Below are positions 1-7,950 of a stretch of DNA of 39,273 nucleotides, in pieces. The notes under the pieces were generated by a model. The model did no database searches. It saw only the letters and a program-made list of their open reading frames with translations, and was not told the DNA's origin. Source of the DNA: Pseudomarimonas sp964350895. Its GTDB lineage: Bacteria > Pseudomonadota > Gammaproteobacteria > Xanthomonadales > Xanthomonadaceae. A program made the position numbers and the translations under genes. How positions within the stretch are numbered: position 1 is the stretch's first letter; the number at the start of each line of letters is the position of its first letter. The stretch lies in contig CAYGMG010000019.1 in assembly GCA_964350895.1 (NCBI GenBank), positions 1 to 39,273 of the forward strand, in the 5' to 3' direction.

Positions 1-457
1 TGATCTCCTAGCTCACGCTGCGCGCGGAAGGTAGGTGGCGTGGGCGGACGCTTACCGCGGAGCTCCGATCTGACCGCAGTCAGTGGCAAGCCTGTCGCGC
101 TGCGGTCGCGGATACGATCCGCTCCCACAACAGCTCGCCGGATTGCCCTGCGAACGGCAGCATTGCTCCCGAAACCGCTGCGGCGACGCGCGCTTCGTAC
201 TGGGAAGCCGCTCACCGACCTGCCTGTTCACGCCTTGGCCTGTCCTTTGACCGGCGCTTGCGGAACGGGTGCCCGCGGGCATTCGAATGCGAAGGCCATC
301 GACCCGCGATTGCTTGGTGGCCACGTCGGGCACCCTGAGCCTTGTCGGAGCACCAAGCGAACCCGAGCCGCGCTTCCCCTTGCCTGCAGCAGACCCGCAA
401 GACCTTGGCGATGCGCCGCCCTGCGTCCCTCGCCACGTCGTCTTGCCAGCGCAAGAT
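1..457. other. Gene-free stretch at window start
   Basis: I see no convincing gene here. Open frames on both strands are arginine/proline-rich, lack a clear ribosome binding site and resemble no family I know. The only recognisable structure is the REP-like hairpin near base 108. The stretch lies downstream of the minus-strand yajD gene. Confidence 0.5.
108..129. repeat. REP-like palindromic element
   Basis: GCGGAT-ACG-ATCCGC forms a perfect 6-bp stem (108-122), followed by TCCCACA. The 14-mer GATCCGCTCCCACA (116-129) is the exact reverse complement of the last 14 bases of the window. 'GTGGGAGCGG' elements of this kind are dispersed between genes in Pseudomonas and Xanthomonadales. Here it is an extragenic repeat with no assigned role. 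Confidence 0.65.
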
Positions 458-826
458 TCAGCGGGTGGGTTTGGCCTTGAGCAGATCGCCCAGCCCGGCG
501 AAGGGATTGGATTTGGCCGGCTCGATGGTGTCATCAAGCCCCATGCTGTTGCCGAACTCGATCTGCCGCTGGTGCTCATTGTCGTGGCAGTACAGGCAGA
601 GCAGCTCCCAGTTCGACCCGTCAGGCGGGTTGTCCTGATGATTGTGGTTGCGGTGGTGCACGGTCAGCTCGCGCAGGTTGCTGTGGGTAAACTCCCGGCT
701 GCAACGGCCGCAGATCCACGGGTACATCTTCAGCGCGCGCTCGCGGTAGCCGAGGCCGCGCTCGCGCGCGCTGCGGTGCGCAGCGGCGACAATCGCGTCC
801 AGTTTGGCAGGGTCGATCGGTTTCAT
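458..826 (-). CDS. yajD: YajD-type HNH nuclease family protein
   Basis: A 122-residue protein close to E. coli YajD. The central block has CGRCSREF, then LTVHHRNHNH, then SNWELLCLYCHDNEH: two CxxC-type pairs framing the His-His-Asn core of the HNH fold, expected to bind zinc and a catalytic metal. The C-terminal 'NPFAGLGDLLK' also matches the family ending. I chose the ATG at 826 because AGGAGGT lies at ideal distance before it; a GTG two codons earlier is possible. Family members are small cytoplasmic proteins with presumed but poorly characterised endonuclease activity. No operon partner is apparent. Confidence 0.9.
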   Translation of the reverse strand: MKPIDPAKLDAIVAAAHRSARERGLGYRERALKMYPWICGRCSREFTHSNLRELTVHHRNHNHQDNPPDGSNWELLCLYCHDNEHQRQIEFGNSMGLDDTIEPAKSNPFAGLGDLLKAKPTR

Positions 827-1054
827 CTGCACCTCCTTGAGGTCAGACTACCGGCCTCCGCGACAGAGCGCGAGGCCTCCGCCACAGGCGCCGCGATGGG
901 CGCCCGGTCAGTCGGCCTTCCGCGCTCCCCGCCGCGGCTGGCCTGTCCGGTCAGGCGATGGCCCGGGTGTGCTGCGCTGGGTCCGCTGGGTAGGCAACTC
1001 TGACCCCATTCCAGCACCGTTCCAGTCCGTTCCAGCAGCACAAGGCGAGCATCC

Positions 1055-1480
1055 ATGGACACACCCACCGACCCTGACATGCAGCGAAACCCCCTGTTCA
1101 AGCGCATCGCCACGGTGGCGATCGTTGTCGGGTTGCTGGCCATCGCGCTTCTGAGCCTGCCCAAGGGCTTCGATACCGACCTTGGCAAGGTTGGCGCAGG
1201 TAAACCCGCCCTGGTATTCGTCTACGACCCCAACCTCGTGGTCAGCAATCAGCAGACCCGCGCCATCGACGAGGTGCGGAAGGTCCGCGGCGATGCGCTG
1301 CACTATCTAATCGCCGACATCGGCAAGCCCGACGCGCAAGGCTTCATGGCACAACACAAGGCAAGCCGCACCCAGCTCCTGCTGTTCAACGCCGAGGGCC
1401 GGGAGCTGGGCAGGATGCAGGGACTGGTCGCCGCGGAAGATCTGCTTGCGGCTCTCGATTCGGCAGGAATCAAGGACTGA
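1055..1480 (+). CDS. Membrane-anchored thioredoxin-fold protein lacking CxxC
   Basis: A 141-residue protein with a short cytoplasmic N-terminus, one membrane segment at about residues 19-38, then a periplasmic domain with thioredoxin-like pattern: a beta strand (PALVFVYDP), a helix, a second strand (LHYLIADI), then 'QLLLFNAEGRELGRMQGLVAAEDLLAAL', typical of the end of a thioredoxin fold. The position of the redox CxxC holds no cysteine, so thiol-disulfide exchange is unlikely. An AAGGCGAG sequence precedes the ATG; an in-frame ATG at 1079 is an alternative start. It converges with the Sel1 gene. Family placement rests on fold pattern only. Confidence 0.6.
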   Translation: MDTPTDPDMQRNPLFKRIATVAIVVGLLAIALLSLPKGFDTDLGKVGAGKPALVFVYDPNLVVSNQQTRAIDEVRKVRGDALHYLIADIGKPDAQGFMAQHKASRTQLLLFNAEGRELGRMQGLVAAEDLLAALDSAGIKD

Positions 1481-1569
1481 TCCACGCCAAACGAGTCGGG
1501 CTTGTCCTGCAAAGGGCCAACACTCGCGCCGTGCGTCGCTCTCGGCACTGCGCGGTGCGCACTGCATCC

Positions 1570-2355
1570 TCAGTCCATGGGGCCTGCCTGGCTTGCGACG
1601 ACACCATCGTCCTCCGACAGCGTCCCGCGGCTTGAGGGGTGGCTGCGCACGAACGGCCGGAGTTCGATCACCTTGACCCGCGGCGCTCGCATATCGCCGT
1701 AAAGCGCGTCCTGCCACGCCCAGTAGGCATCAGGCTCCCAGTACCTCGGATCCTGCCTGCTGGGGTGGTTGAGGCCGAATCCGCCGCTCATGCCCGAGCC
1801 TGGCACGCCGCTGTTGAACGGCTTGGCGAAGAAGCTCGTGCGGGACCCTCGGCCAGCGCGGCGCGCCTTAACACCTCGCATCGCTTCCTCCAGCCGTGGC
1901 TTGGCGACGGTGTCGCCATAAAGTTCGAGCATCTGCGCTAGACGAGGCAACGCGGCGGCGCGTTGCGCTTCCGCCAGCTCGTCCCAGTAACTGTCGCGCA
2001 GCGCCTGGTAACGCGGATAGCCACGCTCAGCGGCAAGGGCCATGAATACGTACCCTTCCATGCGGTCGGTTTCGGTCCCCCTGCCGCTCCAGTAAAGCTC
2101 GCCGAGCAGCGCTTGAGCAGCCTTGTCGGCGTGCTGCGCGGCGCGCAGGAAGTGCTCGATGGCCTTGGCCGACTCGCCGTCGCGCCAGCTGGCAAGGCCG
2201 CGGATGCGCCAGCGATAGTCGGGATGGGTGGCGAGATAGCCGGGCGTTTCCATCAGCTCGAGATCCGCGTCGGCATAGCGCGGCAGCAACAGCGACGAGG
2301 CCATCGCCGATGGACAAAGGAGCAGCAGCATCAGAAGCAGCGGTGCTCGCGCCAT
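1570..2355 (-). CDS. Secreted Sel1-repeat (TPR-like) protein
   Basis: A 261-residue protein. It starts with a signal peptide (MARAPLLLMLLLLCPSAMAS), then a helical region with Sel1-type units: 'GESAKAIEHFLRAAQHADKAA' and 'ALLGELYWSGRGTETDRMEGYVFMALAAERGYP'. Sel1 repeats are helix pairs that mediate protein contacts, usually in the periplasm. The C-terminal 90 residues are basic, then Trp/Tyr-rich, and match nothing I know. The start at 2355 is chosen because the signal peptide begins there, although the frame stays open for another 153 codons upstream; that extension is Arg/Ala-rich and has no protein character. No partner is evident. Confidence 0.75.
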   Translation of the reverse strand: MARAPLLLMLLLLCPSAMASSLLLPRYADADLELMETPGYLATHPDYRWRIRGLASWRDGESAKAIEHFLRAAQHADKAAQALLGELYWSGRGTETDRMEGYVFMALAAERGYPRYQALRDSYWDELAEAQRAAALPRLAQMLELYGDTVAKPRLEEAMRGVKARRAGRGSRTSFFAKPFNSGVPGSGMSGGFGLNHPSRQDPRYWEPDAYWAWQDALYGDMRAPRVKVIELRPFVRSHPSSRGTLSEDDGVVASQAGPMD

Positions 2356-2810
2356 CAGCAGGCCGCCTTGCCGTGGTGGAGAGAACCCGTGGATGGGTGC
2401 ATGAATGCCTCCTTCTATCGGTTGATGCGCCGGCTCGCGCCGCCTTCGCGCCTGCTCTGCATCGCAGCAATGCGGGCGCCTGGCATGCAGGACGACCCAA
2501 CACGCCGAATCGTCGCGCGCTGATCCATTCCTGCCGCAGCGCACCCGGCGCCGACCGCCCGGTGCGCCGCCTTCGTCGCGGCGAGCAGTGTGACCAGCGT
2601 CGGGTAGGACATCGACACGCTTGCGCGGCACAAGCGGCGTCAATGCGGCTTGCGTCGCAAACGCGTCAGCATGGCCTTCGACGGGCAGCCCATCCGGTGT
2701 GTCGAGTGGTCCAAGCTTGGATACGCCGGAACACGTCCCACGCAAGGTGAACGCCGAGCGCGGTCGGCATGCCCGCCTGCGCGCAAGCGGCAGGCGGTCT
2801 GCTCGGCTAC
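2356..2810. other. 455-bp gap with no recognisable gene
   Basis: The gap lies between two minus-strand genes. The frame of the Sel1 gene continues open across the whole gap, but the translation is low-complexity Arg/Ala/Pro with scattered Cys. I do not recognise a protein, RNA or repeat. It could be decayed coding sequence or an unrecognised dispersed element. Confidence 0.35.
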
Positions 2811-4028
2811 TCAATGCATGTGATCGCTCGCGCCCTCGAATCCCGCCGAGAAGATGTGGTCAGGGTCGTGCATGGCGCCGCGGCCCTCGTTGATGATCGG
2901 CTGCGCCAGCTGGCTGCCGGGCGCAGTGCCGGAGAGGCGGAAGCCATTGGCAAGGTTGCCGTCGTGGCAGTCCTTGGCCCCTTTGATGCAGTGGTCGATC
3001 AGCGCCTGCATCGCCTCGATGTGCCAGCCGTTGATCCAGTCGCCGTGCAAGGAATACCCGCCCGGATTCTGGTCGCCGACCGTGTAAGCGTCGGCCGCCA
3101 GGCGCCAGCCGCGGCTGCTGCGGCTGAGCGGATCGTAATTATCCGGCCGCACCCCGAAGGCATAGTGGTAGCTGACCCGCGGCAAGGCCACCGGATGGCT
3201 GCCCGGGCAGCGGGTCACCCCGGCGACGGTCTCTGGATAGGCCATGTGCGACTGATGGTCGTGGGAGTCGAGATCGACGCCGTTCCAGCAGCTGGGGAAA
3301 AACAGGTCGAAGCGCAGCCGGTCCGGCGCCGTGCACTCGGGGATGAAGCCGCGGAAGTCGGGATTGCTGGCGTCGTTGGCGTTCCAGGACTGGCAGTGCC
3401 AGCGGGCCACCGTGGTCGGCTGCGGCGCGCCGGGCGGCGTGCTGGCGGTGCCGGCAATGATCGACAGGCCGGGCGGCGGCGGCTGGATGCTCTGCAGGTC
3501 ATCCACGCCCGCCGAGTAGTAGAAGACTTCGTGGGCAACATCGTCGTTGCCGACCACCGCGTCGACCACTTGCCACGCTGGCTCGCCATCGCCGTCCAGC
3601 TGCCGCACGCCCTGGCTGTCGTAGAGCGGCGCAAGCAGCGCCGGCACCCAGTAGGCGCTGCGGTTGAGCTGGTTGCCCTGGCAGCTCGACACCCGCTGGC
3701 CAGACGGCAGGCTGACATAGAGGTCTTCCACCCGGGTGTGGGCATCGGCGTCGAAGAAGCCGTAGAAGTTGTGGTAGTGCGCGCGGTCCGGCTGGCCGGG
3801 GAAGACCAGCGGATCATCGTAGGCGGCATGCGAGAAATCGCAGTTGATGCGGAAGATGCCGCGCCAGCTGTTCGGCGCAACGGCCGCCGGCTGGACGCTG
3901 GTCGGAATCAGGTCGGGATGCCGCTCGCTGAAGATATCGGCTATGCCCGGCGGAGACAGGGCAAGGCCTGCCAGCAGGAGGCTGGCGGCGCGCAGTGGCG
4001 GCAGGGGGGTGTGCGGGCAGGTGCTCAT
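2811..4028 (-). CDS. Secreted DUF1996 protein with C-terminal GFE motif
   Basis: A 405-residue protein with an N-terminal signal sequence (about residues 10-30, ending near PPGIAD). The body matches the DUF1996 pattern: 'FRINCDFSHAAYDDPLVFPGQPDRAHYHNFYGF' early, then 'CQSWNAN', 'LFFPSCWNGVDLDSHDHQSHMAYP' and 'SYHYAFG'. These conserved His/Asp/Cys clusters suggest metal or sugar binding; the family has no established function and occurs in fungi and bacteria as secreted proteins. The start at 4028 follows GGAGAG. It lies 71 bp downstream of the Spy-like gene on the same strand and may be co-transcribed with it. The C-terminus 'HIFSAGFE' plus seven residues carries the motif shared with four other secreted proteins in this window. 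Confidence 0.8.
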   Translation of the reverse strand: MSTCPHTPLPPLRAASLLLAGLALSPPGIADIFSERHPDLIPTSVQPAAVAPNSWRGIFRINCDFSHAAYDDPLVFPGQPDRAHYHNFYGFFDADAHTRVEDLYVSLPSGQRVSSCQGNQLNRSAYWVPALLAPLYDSQGVRQLDGDGEPAWQVVDAVVGNDDVAHEVFYYSAGVDDLQSIQPPPPGLSIIAGTASTPPGAPQPTTVARWHCQSWNANDASNPDFRGFIPECTAPDRLRFDLFFPSCWNGVDLDSHDHQSHMAYPETVAGVTRCPGSHPVALPRVSYHYAFGVRPDNYDPLSRSSRGWRLAADAYTVGDQNPGGYSLHGDWINGWHIEAMQALIDHCIKGAKDCHDGNLANGFRLSGTAPGSQLAQPIINEGRGAMHDPDHIFSAGFEGASDHMH

Positions 4029-4099
4029 GGTCTCTCCGGCAGGTCGGGTGCGGGACGCGGGCGACATCAGCGTGTCGCCCACCCCTTGGGCTGCGCGCA

Positions 4100-4492
4100 T
4101 CAGCCCTCGCCGTGTCGCGGGTCGCGCCGAGCGTGGCGTCGCTCACGCTGGTGCATGCGTTCGGCCTTGATCGCCTCGAACTTCGCCTTCTGCGACTCAT
4201 CGAGCATCGCCGCTATCTCCTGCTCGAAGGCCTGGCGATCGGCCTCTCGCTCCGCGCGGCGCTGCTCGCGCGCCTCACCTCCGGCCTCCCGGCGCGCCAC
4301 CAGCTCTTCGCGCTTGGCCTCCAGCATCCCGCGCAGCTGGGCCTCCTGCTGCGGCGAGAGTTCCAGAATCACGCTGAGGTTTTGCAGGTGCGCTTCCGGG
4401 TCTGGACGGCTGCCCGCTGACGGCTGGGCGATCGCGAGACCGGCGCCAAGGGCGGCGGCCAGGGCAAGGCTGATCAGGGTCATGCGCTTCAT
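4100..4492 (-). CDS. Spy/CpxP-like periplasmic protein
   Basis: A 130-residue protein: signal peptide (MKRMTLISLALAAALGAGLAIAQ), then an all-helical, highly charged domain with one LTxxQ-type motif (LSPQQEAQLRGML) and long Glu/Arg helices. This is the pattern of Spy, CpxP and ZraP, periplasmic chaperone or envelope-stress sensor proteins. The start at 4492 follows AAGGAGCC. It is divergent from the baeS/baeR-like genes. In E. coli, spy is a BaeR and CpxR target, so regulation by the neighbouring system is a reasonable inference. It could instead be a heavy-metal-resistance relative of the same fold. Confidence 0.8.
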   Translation of the reverse strand: MKRMTLISLALAAALGAGLAIAQPSAGSRPDPEAHLQNLSVILELSPQQEAQLRGMLEAKREELVARREAGGEAREQRRAEREADRQAFEQEIAAMLDESQKAKFEAIKAERMHQRERRHARRDPRHGEG

Positions 4493-4649
4493 GGTGTCGG
4501 CTCCTTGATGGCAAGCCGCGGTGATCGCGGCAAGGACAGCTTCCGCGTACAGCGCGCAGAACCCGGGCAGGAAGCGTGGAGATTCGATGGAGAAGTGCCT
4601 GAGGACTTTCGGGCAGGGCATGCGCAGCGGCGATACTGTGGCCGTCTCA

Positions 4650-4815
4650 CTAGTGTCCTGTCCCGAAAGTATGTTGTTGAAGTCGCGACGCGGATGCGTC
4701 GTCGAGGCAAGGCGCGAGAAGGAGGCATAGCAGCGCTATGGTGACGACGAGCAACGCAGCATCGGCGGCGCAGACCGAGCGAATTCTGCGATGTAATTCC
4801 GGGACAGGACACGAG
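4650..4815. mobile_element. MITE-like element, 166 bp, upstream of baeS
   Basis: Terminal inverted repeats CTAGTGTCCTGTCCCG (4650-4665) and CGGGACAGGACACGAG (4800-4815) match at 15 of 16 positions. Inside is a perfect hairpin CATAGC-AGC-GCTATG (4726-4740). There is no coding capacity. The size, the CTAGTG ends and the central palindrome are shared with the element at 30511-30678. Its right end lies 10 bp before the baeS-like start codon. No clear target duplication is visible. Calling it a non-autonomous transposable element is an inference from structure. Confidence 0.7.
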
Positions 4816-4825
4816 GGAATCGCTG

Positions 4826-6265
4826 ATGCGTCCACGCCTCTGGCACCGCTGGTTGCTGCTCTCGGCCGGACTCGTCGTGCTGGCCCTGGCCGCGCTGCTC
4901 TGGGCGCAGTCGCGGGGCTTCGAGCAGGGCCTGCTCGGCTATGCGCGCAGCCTTGAACAGGCGCGCCTGCCGGATATCGCCGACCGGCTCGCCGCGGAAT
5001 ACCGCGAGGCCGGAAGCTGGCGCCAGCTTGAACGCCAGCCGCGACGCTGGCTGCGTCTGGTACGACCGGGCGCAGATGCATCGATGCCGCCGCCGCCATC
5101 GCGCGAGCGAAGGCCAGGGCCCGGCGCAGGGGGACCGGGCCCTCAGCCGACTTCTGGGCGGCTTCCGCGCACGCAGGCGCTGGACTTCCTGCAGCGGCTG
5201 AGCCTGCTCGACGCGCAGGGCAGGTTGCTCAACGGCCCACCGCCCGGCGCCGATGCGCAGCGCTGGCCGATCGAACTGGATGGCGTGCGCATCGGCGAAC
5301 TGGCCCTGATGCCGATGCCGGAACTCTACGAATCGGCGGCGCTGGAGTTCGCCGACGCGCAGCGCGAGCGCGCGCTGTGGATCGCACTGCCGGTGCTGCT
5401 GCTGGCGGTGCTGGCCTCCTGGGCGCTGTCGCACCGGCTGCTACGCCGGCTGGACACGCTGGCATTGGCAAGCCGCCAGCTCGCCGGCGGTGACTACGGG
5501 GTGCGCGTCGGTGCCCAGGGCGAGGATGAACTCGGCGAGCTGGCGCGCGACTTCGACCGCATGGCCGAGTCGCTGCAGCAGGCGCAGCAGGCGCGCGACC
5601 GCTGGATCGCCGACATCTCGCACGACCTGCGCACGCCACTGACCGTGCTGCGCGGTGAGCTGCAGGCGCTGCAGGACGGCATCCGCCCGCTCAATGGCGC
5701 GGCGCTGAACTCCCTGCTGGCCGAAGCTGAGCGCCTGTCGCGGCGCGTCGACGACCTCTACGCGCTGGCCCTGTCGGACAGCGGCGGACTGCGCTACCGC
5801 TTCGAGACGGTCGATCTCACCGCACTGGTGCGCAACGTGGTCGCGTCGCGCCGCGCCCTGTTCGAGGAGACCGGGCTACAGCTGCACTGCGAGGCGCTCG
5901 CGCCGGTCAGCCTTGCACGCGGCGACAGCGCGCGCCTTGAGCAACTGGTCGAGAACCTGCTCGGCAATGCCCTGCGCTACACCGACGCTCCCGGCCAGGC
6001 TATCGTGCAACTGCATGTTCAGGACGGCCTGACCAGACTGCAGTGCGATGACAGCGCGCCCGGGGTCTCCGCGGCCGAATTGCCGCACCTGCTGGAACGC
6101 CACTTCCGCGCCGCCACCGGCGCGCAGCACGCCAGCGGGGCCGGACTGGGACTGGCCATCTGCCGCAACATCGCGCAGGCGCACGGTGGTCGCATCGCCG
6201 TCGCCGCATCGCCACTCGGCGGGCTGCAGGTAACGGTGGAACTGCCGGTGGAGGGCCGCGGATGA
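4826..6265 (+). CDS. baeS: BaeS-like sensor histidine kinase
   Basis: A 479-residue inner-membrane kinase. TM1 is at about 9-27, a periplasmic sensor with a Pro/Gly-rich loop spans about 28-182, TM2 is at about 183-201, HAMP follows to about 255, and the H-box is ADISHDLRTPLTVLRGELQALQDG with the phosphorylated His at 266. The ATPase domain has an N-box (NLLGNALRYTD), 'CDDSAPGVS' and a G-box (SGAGLGLAI). The H-box, the 'RYTD' and 'DSAPGVS' blocks and the 'SPLGGLQVTVELP' ending follow E. coli BaeS closely. Its last 4 bases overlap the response-regulator start (ATGA), indicating coupling. The ribosome binding site GAGGG (4813-4817) lies at the edge of the MITE-like element. Confidence 0.92.
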   Translation: MRPRLWHRWLLLSAGLVVLALAALLWAQSRGFEQGLLGYARSLEQARLPDIADRLAAEYREAGSWRQLERQPRRWLRLVRPGADASMPPPPSRERRPGPGAGGPGPQPTSGRLPRTQALDFLQRLSLLDAQGRLLNGPPPGADAQRWPIELDGVRIGELALMPMPELYESAALEFADAQRERALWIALPVLLLAVLASWALSHRLLRRLDTLALASRQLAGGDYGVRVGAQGEDELGELARDFDRMAESLQQAQQARDRWIADISHDLRTPLTVLRGELQALQDGIRPLNGAALNSLLAEAERLSRRVDDLYALALSDSGGLRYRFETVDLTALVRNVVASRRALFEETGLQLHCEALAPVSLARGDSARLEQLVENLLGNALRYTDAPGQAIVQLHVQDGLTRLQCDDSAPGVSAAELPHLLERHFRAATGAQHASGAGLGLAICRNIAQAHGGRIAVAASPLGGLQVTVELPVEGRG

Positions 6266-6939
6266 GCGCGCGGGTCATGGTGATCGAGGATGAGGTGAAG
6301 ATCGCCGCCCTGCTGCGCGACTATCTGGAAGCCGCCGGCTACGCGGTGCGTGTCTGTGCCGATGGCGGCGAAGCAGTAAGCCAGACGCTGGCTTGGCCGG
6401 CGGATATCGCCCTGCTCGACGTCAACCTGCCGGGCAAGGACGGCTTCGCGATCTGCCGCGAGCTGCGCGCCGGCAGCGACCTGCCGATCCTGATGCTGAC
6501 CGCCCGCGTCGAGGAGATCGACCGCGTGCTCGGGCTCGAACTTGGTGCCGACGACTACGTCTGCAAGCCCTTCTCGCCGCGCGAAGTGGTGGCCCGGGTA
6601 CGCGCCCAGCTACGCCGCAGCCAGGGCACGCCGGGTGAGCGCGGGAGCAGCGGGCCGCTGCGTTTCGACGAAGATGCGCACGCGGTGCACCTCGGCAGCG
6701 TCCTGCTCGCCCTGACTCCGGTGGAGTACCGCCTGCTCAGGGCCCTCAACGCGCGGCCGGGCAGCGTGCTCAGCCGCGCCCAGCTGATCAATGCCGCCTA
6801 TGCCGACCACCGCATCGTCAGCGAGCGCACCATGGACAGTCACCTGAAGAACCTGCGCCGAAAGCTGCACGACGCCGGCGGCGATGCGGTCTCCATCGAA
6901 GGCGTGTACGGGGTAGGCTACAAGCTGCTGCTGGGCTGA
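6262..6939 (+). CDS. baeR: BaeR-like OmpR-family response regulator
   Basis: A 225-residue regulator. The receiver domain has acidic residues E9/D10, phosphoacceptor D53 (LLDVNLPG), T80 and K102 (CKPFSPREVVARV). The C-terminal winged helix (about 127-225) has 'LTPVEYRLLRALNARPGSVLSRAQL' and ends 'RTMDSHLKNLRRKLHDAG...GVYGVGYKLL'. The signature 'EEIDRVLGLELGADDYVCKPFSPREVV' is nearly the BaeR sequence, which separates it from CpxR or OmpR. It is expected to bind DNA after phosphorylation by the upstream kinase, with envelope-stress and efflux genes as likely targets. The adjacent Spy-like gene is the obvious candidate in this window. Confidence 0.93.
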   Translation: MSARVMVIEDEVKIAALLRDYLEAAGYAVRVCADGGEAVSQTLAWPADIALLDVNLPGKDGFAICRELRAGSDLPILMLTARVEEIDRVLGLELGADDYVCKPFSPREVVARVRAQLRRSQGTPGERGSSGPLRFDEDAHAVHLGSVLLALTPVEYRLLRALNARPGSVLSRAQLINAAYADHRIVSERTMDSHLKNLRRKLHDAGGDAVSIEGVYGVGYKLLLG

Positions 6940-6996
6940 GCGCGCCAGCGCAGCGCTGCACCGCACGTTGCGCCGCGCAGCGTATCGGCCCCCGAC

Positions 6997-7707
6997 CTAC
7001 TCGGCGAGCAGTCGATCAATGGTGTCGCGGATGCGCCCCATGTCGTCCGCGCACATGGCGTGTCCGTCACTGGCGATCGGGTCGTGGTACTCCATGCCGG
7101 GATGGATGAAGCGGATGATGCCGGCCTTGTCGAGGATGAAGGTCACCGAGGTTGCCGGCCGGTCCACGCCGGTCAACCACCAGTCCTTCAGGGTGCCTTG
7201 GCGCCAGTTCCAGTCGATGGCGATGGGGAACGCAAACTGTCGTGCCTCCACGGCACGCTGCACGCGCGCGACGTCCAGCGGGTCGTCACGCCCCGCCTTG
7301 GGATGGAATACCCCGATCAGGGTGAACCCCTGGTCCGCATACTCCTCATGCAGGGCGCGCAGGGCGGGCGCGCTACTGGCGCAGAAGGGGCAGGTGTCGG
7401 TCCACCAGCGCACCAGAACCACCCGGCCGCGTAGCGCCTCCAGGGCCACCGGCTCGGTGTTCAGTCACGTGTCAAAGCGAAACGGTGGCGCCGCCGAGCC
7501 AATCAGGTCATCCCCGGCGGCCCGGTCCATCGCCCTGAGGCTGGACAACAGTTCGACGATCTGAGCGTCCGCCTCGGCCTCGCTCTTGCCATCGCTGATC
7601 GCGCGCTCCCGGAACTCCGCCCAGGAATGGATCGGACGGATCTCCGCCGCCGACGCCACGAAACAGGCGTCGCAGAGCAGGATCAACAACACAAGCACTT
7701 TCAGCAT
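6997..7707 (-). pseudogene. Periplasmic TlpA/redoxin-type protein interrupted by in-frame TGA
   Basis: One reading frame of 236 codons. It has a good SD (AGGAG) before ATG 7707, a signal peptide (MLKVLVLLILLCDACFVASA), a helical linker and 'LIGSAAPPFRF', the usual entry to a redoxin domain. A TGA then sits at 7467-7465, and the same frame continues 'LNTEPVALEALRGRVVLVRWWTDTCPFCASSAPAL' with a CPFC redox site and a full thioredoxin/peroxiredoxin-like fold to 6997. A TGG-to-TGA change (Trp to stop) would explain the break. The downstream part could restart at GTG 7449, but with no signal peptide. Neighbouring genes use TGA as a real stop, so recoding is unlikely. Sequencing error is the main alternative to a true pseudogene. 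Confidence 0.75.
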
Positions 7708-7813
7708 GGCGCAAGCTCCTTGTATTGGCCCGGCGGCAGGCAGACGAGCGGGACCGGGGGCACACTACAGCGATGATCGATTCTACTGGACCCGCCGACG
7801 GCACATTGGGTGC

Positions 7814-7872
7814 GTCACGGCGCAGCCTAAGGGCCTGCTCGGCACTTTGAGCCACGCGGGACGCGCCGTGAC
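7814..7872. repeat. 10-bp inverted repeat in a divergent intergenic region
   Basis: GTCACGGCGC (7814-7823) and GCGCCGTGAC (7863-7872) are perfect inverted copies separated by 39 bp. They lie between the divergent redoxin and NAD-binding genes. It could be a regulatory pair, but the GC-rich composition makes chance matches easier. Confidence 0.3.
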
Positions 7873-7950
7873 CCGGGCGGCGGCTCAGGTCTCGTGACGG
7901 GTTACATTGCAGCGTGCCCTCTCTTGATCGGTGCAAGGTCCATCGCCCTC

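Noticed and set aside
212..454. Small minus-strand frame downstream of yajD
   Set aside because: Arg-rich with no SD and no family resemblance. It is not distinguishable from GC-rich noise.
2769..4508. Plus-strand 579-codon open frame opposite the DUF1996 and Spy-like genes
   Set aside because: It is antisense to two genes with clear signal peptides, SDs and family motifs. Its own sequence is Arg/Ala/Val-rich with no domain.
7465..7467. TGA read as selenocysteine in the redoxin gene
   Set aside because: The TGA is outside the redox site (CPFC is intact further on), sits where Trp is plausible, and no SECIS-like hairpin follows at the expected place.
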